In this document: piece after piece, positions 54,005 through 64,000 of the stretch
Numbering within the stretch: the first letter of the stretch is position 1
Layout of the letters: every line of letters starts with the position of its first letter
From: Enchytraeus crypticus
Taxonomy: Eukaryota > Annelida > Clitellata > Enchytraeida > Enchytraeidae
Length of the DNA: 64,000 nucleotides
Direction of reading: 5' to 3'
NCBI GenBank assembly: GCA_905160935.1
Contig: CAJHZI010000311.1
Span: 387,501 to 451,500, forward strand
Position numbers and translations under genes: made by a program
The notes under the pieces: generated by a model
Seen by the model: only the letters and a program-made list of their open reading frames with translations
The model's database searches: none
What the model was told of the DNA's origin: nothing

Positions 54005-54200
54005 CTAATAATAAAACTACTAATAGTGATGATGATGATAATACTAAGAATAATAATAATAATAATAATAATAATATAAAAATAATAATATAATGGTAAT
54101 AATAGTAATAATAATAATATTAACAATAATTTTAAAATAATAATAATAACACTAAATGTAGTAGTAATAGTAATAATAATGAACAATAAATAGCAATAAT
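54005..54200 (+). repeat. (AAT)n microsatellite region
   Basis: AAT units with TAG and AAC breaks; no retrotransposon copy is inserted here. Confidence 0.9.
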
Positions 54201-54395
54201 AAGTAATATAATTTAAAATGATAAATGCTTGAACACCCCATAGATTTATCCCTTCGCCACCTCTCATCTGCCCAAAAAATTAATTCGGTAATAATTAATT
54301 TAATTAAAAATTAATTAACAATTAATTAATCTCTCTCTCACCTCCACCCCTCTAAAAAGAAATTGCACATAAACGCCCACAGTACAGTTTTTAAC

Positions 54396-54545
54396 CCTAC
54401 TAGTAATAACAATTAGAGCCCTACAGTCAGCAATGACATCATCGAGCACTATTGAGACAAGATCAAGCCAGCGAGCAAAAAAGGTCCAAAAGCGGTGCAA
54501 ATTCCAAAATCCAGAAAATCAATCCAAAGATAAAAAGCTGAAAGA
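54396..54545 (-). mobile_element. (GTT)n-tailed repeat copy, reverse
   Basis: TCGAGCACTATTGAGACAAG, CCAGCGAGCAAAAAAGG and CCAAAATCCAGAAAATC in reverse of the family. Confidence 0.7.
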
Positions 54546-55574
54546 AAAGGAGGCTTAGGCGCTACCTAGTAACGGAGAAGGTTACTATAACTACTACAAA
54601 GGTTAATAATAATTTATCACCTGAATGTGTAATAGACACTTATATTGCTCATATCTGTGTCACTTAAGAGTGAGTAGATGCTATGCATTAGATAAGAGAT
54701 CTGTATGATAAGAGATATTCATTATATTCACGCTACTTATTGCTCATGTTAGCTACTCACACACTTGTAGCAAACTTTGCTATCGTGCTGGCTATGGTAT
54801 ATGTACGGCATGTGACAATGATGACTTACTTTAATCAATCATTAATACGTCATCAGTCTCAATGAACGAAACAAAGGAAAACCACCTGAACACCATATAA
54901 CTCCAACTTCAGGTTATTTTAAAAATGGATCTAGTTAATATTATCTAACCGTTGCAACTAAAAGCTTCATAGAAAATCGTTCTGCATTTATTTTAAGAAT
55001 GATTTCTTTGTCTCTTATGATTTGACAATTGAATTTAAGCTAAATCTAAACGAGGGCTAGCAGTCGATAGCACTCTACTGGATTATTTCTCAGTAAATAC
55101 TATACATTCATTTTTCAGGCTGCACTGATTATTGCTGATTGATTTAGGTGAACAGGTTAGTATAACCTAATCATTTACACATAGCCTCCACATCGTTGTC
55201 AGACTAACTTCTGGAATTTTGATTGATGATGAATCTCAATTCACTGATTAACGACAAACACTGGTAGTCTGAAGTCAAGAAGGATTGTTCATAGTTTAAT
55301 ATAATATTAAATAAGCCACAAGACTGCGTCACTGACAGATACATCAAAGCCTTTCAATTGTAAACGTTCACATCATATAACATAGAACTCGTCCAGCATT
55401 CAGTGTAGCTAAACAGTGGGGCGGAAACACGGGGGAAGAAAACAATTCTGCTAAAGTTTCTAAATTTAGCTCATCCTGAAGGCTAAATTACTGGAACAAG
55501 TCATCTCCATATCTGTATAAGCTTTTTCTCAGGTAAAAAGGTAGATCATTATGTCAAAAATTTCAGACTGAGAG

Positions 55575-55695
55575 GGTACAAATCTCAAGACGTCAGTTTC
55601 CTTGTAAATGACATCTCAGTGACTGGAGAGCTCTGGATCTGAACCTTGCACCTGCTGATCGGCTGTCGAACAATGTGCCAGCAAATCACTGATTC
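55575..55695 (-). mobile_element. diverged SINE-1 copy
   Basis: CGTCAGTTTCCTTGTAAATG, CACCTGCTGATCGGCTGTCG in reverse; decayed. Confidence 0.5.
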
Positions 55696-57151
55696 CGCCC
55701 ATGTTATAACTTTAATGTAGCAGCATTATGTTCATAGGATTGTATTGAAGTTAAAAGCAAATAAGTTACAAAATCATAATCATAATGCGAATATTAGTAT
55801 AAGATTAACTCAAAGGTATTGTCATGTGAATAAATACCTTATCATAGTTAAAATAGTGCAAATACAAATTTTAATTAACAATCAAATACTAAAGCACATC
55901 AACTTCAGATTTATATTAAACTTTTGGCAGCAAACAGCACACAACACAGAGGTTTCCTTTACAACATACACATGTAGACACGGCAGTTTGTCATGCATTA
56001 ACCATAAATAATAATTACAAATATTAATGCAATTTCTTTAACTTGCAACAGATTAAGACAATTTAAATAAAGAAGAGAAAGAAGCGTAAAACTAAGTTAT
56101 TTCTGGTAACAATGGTTAGCTGATGAAAAAATAACTTTCACGAAATACACGGCATCAACAGAGCAAATTCTAAGGAGTTACTGGCTCACTCAGTTATGAG
56201 CACACAAGTCCTACCTACAATCCTCATATTGTTCTATATTTATGCTATATATGCTTATGCTTTTAATTAAATGATTAAGTTTAACACAAAAATGACTTGT
56301 AAATCGTAAAATACTATAGTAGTGAAATTACAATTAAAGATTTAAGTTCAGTTCAACTTCTGTTTCCAAATCACAAGGATGCTATCAAAGACAACCCAGT
56401 CAGTAGTCGAGCCTATGGCCCCCTATAAATCATACAAGTGTGCTAACAAATCTGCCATTCATACAGCACTAGATAACCAAATATTTAATATAACCAAACA
56501 CTGTCCATCTTCAACAAAGAAATCCATTTCGTAATGTAGTAATGACATTACAAAGAAAAAAACAAAAGGGGCAATTAGATACACTAAGACACAATGCCAA
56601 GAAAATAAAATATATACAATATATAGACATATACTGAAAATATACGTCACATCAAGAAAATGTAAACGTTACATCGGCAGTTAAATTAAAATTTTTAAGA
56701 TTCTTGTAAAGTAAATATAATAAAGCATTGTTAGCTACACAGAGTCATGAGAACTGACACCGGATTTCAACATGGAACTATATAGACGGCACACACGAGG
56801 CGATACTTTAAATATTCGTCTAACAAAACATTTACTTTTACTCATCACAAGCTTATTGATGGATTTATAAGAAACCTGACAAGGCAACAACATATAAAAG
56901 CATAGTAAAGCAATACGGGCTAACTCGACGCCTAGAATAGCTGTTAACCATAATTACAGAAGATGATCGTTCCAGTGAGAATATATGTTCAGCATACACT
57001 TCTTTTAACAGACTGTGGATGACACATTAACATACCTGATCCTAATATAGTAAATCTTCAGTAAGTCAGGCAGATCTGTTTTATGTAGGAAAATGGAGAT
57101 AGAGTAGGCTTTATATAGTAGACATCATCACTTATTCACCTAATCTGTGTT

Positions 57152-57302
57152 ATTTACTTTGGACTGATTTTCTGGATTTCAGAATTTGCACCATTTTAGA
57201 AATTTCTTTTTGTTCGCCAGCTTGATTTTGTCTCAATAGTGCTCGATGTTGTCATTGAAGACTGTAGCACTATAATTGTTGTTGTTATTATCATTATTTA
57301 AT
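57152..57302 (+). mobile_element. (GTT)n-tailed repeat copy
   Basis: TTTGGACTGATTTTCTGGAT to GCACTATAATTGTTGTTG, near full length. Confidence 0.7.
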
Positions 57303-57719
57303 AGACCATCGAGATATGCATACACAGTATAATAACACTTTAGACCGTACGTTAAAATAACATATCGCAAGACAGACTAATCAAGCAACTGTGACACTTA
57401 GCTATGATGTTAATTTTCCTACTACGCAGAAATTTACTAACCAATATGGGCTCCATTCTAACACATCAACATGGAATGATGTTAACAACAAAACTTAAAA
57501 TAAATAAATAGTAGAAATATAACCGGGCTGTGAAACTGCAATGAAAACTATCAGATGTTCCTGAAGTCTACTGGAGAAAAAAACTTAAATCCTTATGAAC
57601 TGAACTGTTTAGAAGCATGTAAATGATGACAAGGACGCTCTAGAATTTTTCTACAACAAATGTTAGAGCTCGTCTTGCAAGCTAATGTGACTCTAGAGAG
57701 ATAAACAAGATATGACATC

Positions 57720-57805
57720 TCTCTCTCTAGTGTTCCGACAAGCAGCAGGTCTAAGGTACATATTCTAACTCAGTCGTCTTTCACGCTCTATAGAAAGCAC
57801 TCTTC
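57720..57805 (-). mobile_element. short family B LINE 3' end
   Basis: (CT)n, then a diverged CAGCAGGTCTAAGGTACATA terminus and the CTCTATAGAAAGCACTC segment. Confidence 0.5.
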
Positions 57806-60321
57806 GGAAAAAATAAACCTTTTGAGGTAAGATAAATATAAAATTTTCTGATATATGAGATATCAATATTGCCTGAATCAAACGAAAGGTGCTTAAAATC
57901 TGTTTCTTCGTGATAGAATTATCTAGTGATAGAATGGGTTAGAAATAAATACACAGCCTTCTGTTTGAAAGAGCAACGCTGTCGATTAGGCTACTCACAA
58001 ATTGCAATCTGAGACAATATAATGCACGACCTAACTGCACGCAAAATTACATAATATATGACATTTAGAGGAACAAACTACATACAGGTACAACAAATTA
58101 TTTAAGTCACTATAGCAAGATTGTGAAACTTGAATACAACTACACAATTTTTATTTCAGAAAAGCTCTACTAATTAGATCAGCACTATTAGATCTTTCTG
58201 TTGCATTTCCATATCAACTAAGACAAATTTGAAGAGATTACTGCAAGTCAAATCTTTCAGCACACAGCCATAATGCCACAATTATGAACATTACTGCCCA
58301 AATCAATATTAGAATACAATTACGCTAACTGTCCTGGTAATCTAAATTACATCGCTGAATATATTATAAACTTACTTACTTTCACCTGCATCTACACAAA
58401 TATTCTTTAAACCTCAGGCAACATCTAATCATTCAAATATAGGGTACTGAAGGTTTTATTACTCTACGATTTACTCCACAAACAACGACATCAAGCACTC
58501 TGATATATTTGAACGTTTCAGTCTTAAACGTTTAAGTCTTAGATCATTCCATAAGCAGGTGGGTAGCAGTGATGCTAGACTGCCTACACTGTAGTTAGTC
58601 AACTCGTTCGCCCTTTGGGTTAGTAAACTGATAATAAATCCTATCTTCCTGTCTCATTTCAAATATTGAAACTAAATTTAAACAACTAACAAACTACAAC
58701 GCTAAGTATATTTCAGTTAAAGTGCAAGTGATGACAAACTAAATTATCAACTTTAACAAACATGTAAATTGAAAATGAATAAGAAAAAATGCGAGCAAGG
58801 AATACAAATTAAAATCACATCACACAGGCGTGGAATTACTTACACGTGAGAGGCAAAACAGCAACAGCAGTACAATGTGCATATACATGTGAGCACAGAA
58901 AAAGCTCTGCTCATGCAAATACCACTGTAAGCTACCATTTAACCAAAAGTCCAGAAGAAAAGATATAAGACAAACAGATAAAGTGTTGCAATTCTTAAGC
59001 AGCATGAAAACAGTAGCAGACATTGAGAAGAATTAAACATTGATAACACGATGAATGATTAGCAAAGTGTCCACTATGTGAGTTCATTAACTCACAGGCT
59101 GTGCATCAGAACAAGAACAGAACATCCTAGCACACAAGACTGCAAGTACAAAACAGCTGCAAGGAAATTTAATACACAAAATTTCACTAAACCACTGATC
59201 ATTGTCGCTATCCAAAGTATGTAAATTTTGACAGCAAATTTAAAATGATGTCTATAGAAAGCATGAAATGAATGCAGTAAAACGTGCTTAATGCAAGAAA
59301 GTTTCAATGTTAGTTAAATAAAATTAATGGATGTCTAACATATAGCACATAAGCTAGTTTCAGTACGTCAGTAAACCCAAGCAAGTTCTTAGCTAAAACA
59401 GAATTTGCAATAAACATAGGTGAAAACATGAATTACATTACAGAAATCATGCGAAACTGTAATAGATAAATTATAGACCGAAGAGAAATAACCAAGATAT
59501 ATCATGATACATATCGTCTCTATCTTGCCTAAATTCCTAACAGATACAAGATTTGCACAAAACAAGGACAAGTCAGGGGTTAGATTCTCACGACACCACT
59601 CTTCAAATAAATAAATTTACAGTCCAAACAAAAATCATCAAAAAATGTGATTAAACTTAGTCATACATAATGTATTACAGGTATATGATGTCTAAGCAAC
59701 AGAAAAACCATGCAATTCAAAGTGAACAAGAGTAGGGAAGGCTACAAATACCTATGCTCATACCAGTCCAAAGGTCGTGACCTTTCAATCAAGGTCAACA
59801 GCACAAGTTGGTGACCCTAAGCTTAAATCGCTTGGAAGATTTCTTCGTGATTAGATCCATGAAAAATTTGGCAAAGACAAATTTGCAGCCATCAGCAGGC
59901 AATTTAAAACAATACTTTCATATTTAACCCCTATAGCAGGTTTTAAAAATTAATAATATTTGACATTTTAAAAGTGTAATAAGAGCAAAATTATTGCTAA
60001 ATTAAAACTACACATATAACTGAATCTAACCAAAAATAGATAAATAAACTTTTGACATCCAATTAAATTCAAACATGATAGAACAAGTACGAAAATAAAG
60101 CACCAACTCATTAAAATTAATCACATTAAAGATTCAGCCATTAGAGGTACTGCTAAATAACTAAAAGTGTACAACAATTCATGTCACGGTACACAAAATG
60201 AAAACCTACAGCAAGAGTCTTCCAGTTTTGAAGTATCCAATAGTGGCTATAAACCAACAGTTATTCTTTCAACACAGGCTTTTCATTTTAAATGCCCTTT
60301 CTTTGATAACATAGATAGCAA

Positions 60322-60327
60322 TTTATT
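60322..60327 (-). promoter_or_regulatory. possible ELOVL6 polyadenylation signal AATAAA
   Basis: A clear AATAAA on the minus strand about 330 bases after the stop codon. Other hexamers occur further on, and the low-repeat stretch down to about 57.8 kb could be a longer 3' UTR, so this is only a candidate. Confidence 0.35.
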
Positions 60328-60654
60328 GACAAAAAGTTAAAACTATCATACTAATTAGAAAAATTGTACACACCTAAAACGGTACAATCTAACAATTTAT
60401 GTCAAAAGTTTCAGGTATATGGGTCCAACATCCTACGATAACTATACATAAATCGAAGACAATCCAAGCCGACGTCATTTATCCTATTTTCCTATCCCCA
60501 CCAATACCCAGTGATCGCTCATGGTAATGTTCCGTAAAAAAATTCCAAGACTAATAGGAAGAAATTCACTAAACTTCAGCTAAAGCATTGAACCAATTCT
60601 TTCTAAAGTCAATTTCAGTATTTCAGATACTAACAACCACGCCGTTGTCAGACT

Positions 60655-61083
60655 CTATTCAGCCTTATGATGATTTATTCCGTTCTTTATTCCGTTGGTG
60701 ACCGCACCAGCTGGCTTTCCATTGGTGACAGCCTTGGCGCGAGCAAACTTTGGCGCGATGTAGGAAGTGTAGAAGAAGTGGCAGAAGAGAAAGAAGTAGC
60801 TGAGGTACATGATAAAGCTGTAGCGGTTGTTCTCGTACGACTGCTGGCAGTAGTGGCCCTGTGCCTTCACTGTGTAAGTGGTAACGTTGATCAGCAGGCC
60901 CATCATCATCTGCAGGATCTGAATGCTCGTCACAAATATGTTGATGAAACGAGGAACCTGGAAGCGAAGCGCTCGCACGGTGTAGTAAGTGTACATGAAC
61001 GAGTGCACCGTGTAGTTCATGACCATGAACCAGCGGCCGGGTGCGGTGTGGTCCGTGTAGCTGTACCAGACGTAGATCATGAC
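60655..61083 (-). CDS. ELOVL6: ELOVL6 exon 2
   Basis: 142 codons plus stop after acceptor TTGTTCTAG. It starts VMIYVWYSYTDHTAPGRWF and carries the NxxxHxxMYxYY and TxxQxxQ motifs and the last helices. The tail is Lys/Asn/Gly-rich (AVTNGKPAGAVTNGIKNG). Confidence 0.95.
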   Translation of the reverse strand, partial: VMIYVWYSYTDHTAPGRWFMVMNYTVHSFMYTYYTVRALRFQVPRFINIFVTSIQILQMMMGLLINVTTYTVKAQGHYCQQSYENNRYSFIMYLSYFFLFCHFFYTSYIAPKFARAKAVTNGKPAGAVTNGIKNGINHHKAE

Positions 61084-62256
61084 CTAGAACAATCAATCAA
61101 TACATAAATAGATCATGACCTACACCAATCAATCAATCAAACAGTCAAACCATACGTAGATATTGACCTACACCAATAAATCAATCCAAGATTAAATTAT
61201 GACCTATACCAATCAATCAATTTATAAGTATATCATGACCTACACCAGTCAATCAATCAATCAATCAATATGTAGATCATGAGCTACACCAGTCAATCAA
61301 TCAATTAATCAATCAATAAGTAGATTATGACCTAAACCAGTCAATCAATCAATCAATACATAGATCATGAACTACACCAGTCAATCAATCAATACATAGG
61401 TCATGACCTACACCAGTCAATCAATCAATCAATACACAGATCATGATCTACACCAGTCAATCAATAAGTAGATTATGACCTACACCAGTCATTCAATCAA
61501 TCAATACATGATCATGAACTACACCAGTTAATCAATCAATCCATACATAGATCATGACCTACACCAGTCAATTAATCAATCAATACATAGATCACAACCT
61601 AGAACAATCAATCAATCCATGATTAGATCATGACCTCCACCAATCAATCAATAAGTAGATAATGACCTCCATCAATCAATCAATCCATACAAAGATCATG
61701 ACCTACACCAGTCAATCAATCAATCTACACGTCAATCAATCAATCCAAACATAGATTATGATCTACACCAATTCACTATATATCCACTGATAACACAAGC
61801 ACATACCGAGATATGATGGTACCAGTGAAGGAACATGAGTGGTTGTTTGCGTAGAACAATGAAGATTGTGTCGCCTAGTTCATACGCCTTTGAGATGACA
61901 AACGTGTAGGCCCAGAAAGCAGTTGGACCATAGAAATAGGATGAGCTACAGAGAGAATGGGTCCATCCCTGATGATATAGAATATAGGCCAGTTCCGGTA
62001 TGGTTCTTACTGCCCCGCCAATACTGAAAACGGCCAAAAACCCGCTCCAAAGAATTAGAGGCAACCTGATCTCGAACCGCTGTCGATCTCTCATGTATCG
62101 CTTGAGCGAGAATATGGTTAGAACATAAGCAGTGGCGTAAGCAAACGAAAGAGTCCAATAATCGACCGTCCAAACATGGAAGGCGTCAGCGTCGAAATTC
62201 TTCTCAAAACCCATCATCTCCGTAGTATAGAGGCTAACGTTTCCTATCTGAGCCAT
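60655..62256 (-). CDS. ELOVL6: ELOVL6-type very-long-chain fatty acid elongase (two exons)
   Basis: Exon 1 is 61807..62256 and exon 2 is 60655..61083, joined in phase 0 to 292 codons plus stop. ELOVL enzymes catalyse the condensation of malonyl-CoA with an acyl-CoA in the ER membrane, the first and rate-limiting step of chain elongation; the ELOVL6 branch prefers C12-C16 saturated and monounsaturated substrates. The family motifs are all present: KAYELGDT, the catalytic histidine box HWYHH, MNYTVHSFMYTYY and TSIQILQ. There are about seven hydrophobic helices. The start lies in a strong context (ACCATGG). An NVS sequon is near the N-terminus. The C-terminus HHKAE has Lys at -3, but His rather than Lys at -4 and -5. 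Length fits the family. The intron between the exons is an array of acceptor-derived repeats. The ELOVL6 rather than ELOVL3 call rests on overall resemblance. Confidence 0.95.
61076..61778 (-). repeat. minisatellite derived from the ELOVL6 exon 2 acceptor
   Basis: About 18 units of 32-48 bp fill nearly the whole intron. Each holds a variable number of GATT tetramers, then CTGGTGTAG and GTCATGATCTA in gene orientation. The last part matches the real exon 2 start (AG, GTCATGATCTACG), so the array seems to have grown from the true 3' splice site. Units diverge by a few bases each. Confidence 0.9.
61807..62256 (-). CDS. ELOVL6: ELOVL6 exon 1
   Basis: 150 codons from the ATG to HWYHHIS, followed by donor GTATGT. 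It contains the N-terminal helices, KAYELGDT and the complete HxxHH box. Confidence 0.95.
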
Positions 62257-63770
62257 GGTAAAAGATTACGATGCTCGGATGAACTAAATTGAACTACGTC
62301 GCACGTTTGACTGAAGGAATTATTTATTTGTCAATCAAATGCACTAAAATGGAGTAAATATGCAAAATATAACAAGTTAATTTTTAATGTTTTAATTAAT
62401 GCTTAACTAAACACAACAATTAATAATTAAACTGCTCAAATGATTTTTATTAATTACTGCACACTAATTTAAATGTTTGCTACCTATGCTGATGATTGCA
62501 TTTGCAGCTAGGTCGTTAATGCATGTAGATACAATTGAAAATTTAAATCCTTGAGGTCTTTAAGACCATCCAAGGCAATTTCAGCATTACTTGGACAATG
62601 GTATTGTGTAAATTAGTACCAGTCACACTCTTCAATCATACCACACACCTCAACTGAAATTTCAACATATTCCTTCTTCACCGACCCGTAACCCTTCTTC
62701 CAATTAAAAATTCATAACAAAATAAAAAATTGTCCATCAGCCATAATGAATTAAAGCTTATTTGATTTACACTGCATTTCACACGTCATTCACATGTTCT
62801 CTACCATAATTTAACTACATATTTTTAATATACGCTAAATGTATTATATATTTATTATACATAAATTTATTTATTATACATAAATTTTTTATATAAATAT
62901 ATCAACATTTACCATGGAAATTATTGTTATAGCTACAAAACACGCCACACCCTAATCCACCGAATGACATTTTCCCACAACTTTCACACGTTTTATCACA
63001 TTTTACGAGCTCTTACGATCGTAAAGTACCGATTCATCGGTGGAAAAAATAGTTTTTCAACCATTACATTCGAGGAGAGTAAGGTCTCACCCAGGGGTTT
63101 ATCCTCCCTGTGGCAAAATTTAAAAAGACTAATATTTTATAATTGAACAACATTTCATTTAAAATTATTTAAGAAGTCAGTTTCGTAATATTTAGCTCTA
63201 CGGGTACAGAGACGATCAAGCTGATCTCCGTATTCGCCCCTGGGCTCAACCCCCTCCCCCCCAGAAGCACAAAAATACAAATAAAATATGAAATACCGGC
63301 ACGATTTAACTCAGCCGTGGCACATGCACGAAATCCTGGACCACACAGGGAACTTTTACACAAATCAGCTTTGTATGGGCGGAGTTAACTGTCGAGTGAC
63401 AGCTTCAATATATTAGACCACACCAGTTTCCAAGGAATCGTATGAAATTTTGGCGGTACTTCGCGGACACAAGAGTAGTATCTCCAACCCTCTTCCTCCA
63501 TTTATCCCGATTCATCACAGAGTCATACACATCATCATCCGCAATATTAAATTTTATGTCTAATGTAATGAACACGCCGTGTTCACAACACAAGGCAAAG
63601 AAGCTCCGTTAGTTACATCTAATATACATAAGTCTTATATTGTTTAATTTTAACGAATTACATGCATGTGGTTATTTTCCCTATATAATTAAACAATATA
63701 TCTTGAATTTATTGATTAGTAACCTTTATGCAAGCTCTTAATTCCCTATTAGAGTATTTTCAAGTAGTCT
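62257..63770. other. 5' flank of ELOVL6
   Basis: AT-rich with no further coding exon. The 5' UTR and promoter should lie here on the minus strand, but no TATA box or CpG cluster stands out. The region near 63225-63265 is C-rich and unassigned. Confidence 0.4.
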
Positions 63771-63774
63771 TAAC

Positions 63775-63925
63775 ATTATTTTTTGACTGATTTTCAGCAT
63801 AATTGAATTGAAATTTTTTTTACCTTAATTCTTTTTGCTCGCCGGCTTGGATTTGTCTCAGAAGTGCTCGATATTGCCATTGATGACAGCAGTAAGCACT
63901 CTAATTGCTGTTATTCTTTGTTATA
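63775..63925 (+). mobile_element. (GTT)n-tailed repeat copy, diverged
   Basis: TTTTTGCTCGCCGGCTTGG, AGTGCTCGATATTGCC and CACTCTAATTGCTG. Confidence 0.65.
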
Positions 63926-64000
63926 TATGTGCTATTTTTTAATTTTATTTCATTTAAATGTTTATTGATATTTGTATTTGTCAGTGATTTGGTATTGATG

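Larger units (their letters stand above)
54546..60321. other. long low-repeat AT-rich stretch downstream of ELOVL6
   Basis: It has few microsatellites, unlike the rest of the window; only one SINE-1, one family B LINE end and one (GTT)n repeat were seen. No coding family found on either strand. The part nearest ELOVL6 (about 57.8-60.6 kb) could be a long 3' UTR or terminal non-coding exon. Confidence 0.4.

Noticed and set aside
60667..61107. Plus-strand frame of 146 codons and minus frame of 143 codons over ELOVL6 exon 2
   Set aside because: Shadows of the elongase exon; only the minus frame with HSFMYTYY and TSIQILQ has family motifs.
61090..61780. Possible CRISPR-like array of regularly spaced repeats
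   Set aside because: The units are contiguous, vary in length through AATC copy number, have no unique spacers, and lie in a eukaryotic intron.

Overview
The window is nuclear DNA from an animal, most likely an invertebrate. The evidence is AT-rich sequence, spliced genes with GT-AG introns, a eukaryotic tRNA-Gly with internal Pol III boxes, many non-LTR retrotransposon and SINE-like copies, and metazoan protein families. The species cannot be fixed from the sequence alone; a marine invertebrate is an inference from the SUEL-lectin receptor and the retroelement types. Only a few percent is coding. Nearly all open frames in the repeats (CT, GA, TA, TTATA, AATC arrays) are not genes.

Layout. 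1-24.9 kb: repeat-rich intergenic or intronic DNA with no recognised host exon. It holds an endonuclease-bearing non-LTR retrotransposon (4.85-6.18 kb, with 3' fragments at 6.2-6.6 and 12.9-13.2 kb), RTE-like LINE ends, tRNA-like SINEs and large tandem arrays. 24.98-37.76 kb, plus strand: the last six recognised exons of a membrane receptor (SUEL lectin, CUB-like, sushi, short stalk, one membrane helix, cytoplasmic tail); its first exons lie upstream and were not found. 42.0-49.15 kb, plus strand: an eight-exon DNAJB12/DNAJB14-type ER membrane co-chaperone, whose exon phases join into one 325-residue frame. 52.03-52.11 kb: an orphan terminal exon. 52.98-53.05 kb, minus strand: tRNA-Gly(GCC). 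60.66-62.26 kb, minus strand: a two-exon ELOVL6-type fatty acid elongase of 292 residues, complete with catalytic motifs.

The most unusual feature is that tandem repeats have grown out of exon edges. In the DNAJB gene a 50-bp unit repeats the 3' end of exon 5 with its donor site, a unit of about 100 bp repeats the acceptor of the last exon, and a 42-bp unit repeats the C-terminal codons and the stop. In ELOVL6 the only coding intron is filled by about 18 copies of a unit that carries the exon 2 acceptor and its first 11 bases. These arrays create decoy splice sites and, in one case, three alternative C-termini. A second theme is that the retrotransposon copies sit inside (TAA)n microsatellites, one with a clear target-site duplication.

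The DNAJB and ELOVL6 products both belong in the ER membrane, but nothing in the window suggests they are co-regulated. The genes are independent loci in a repeat-dense landscape.
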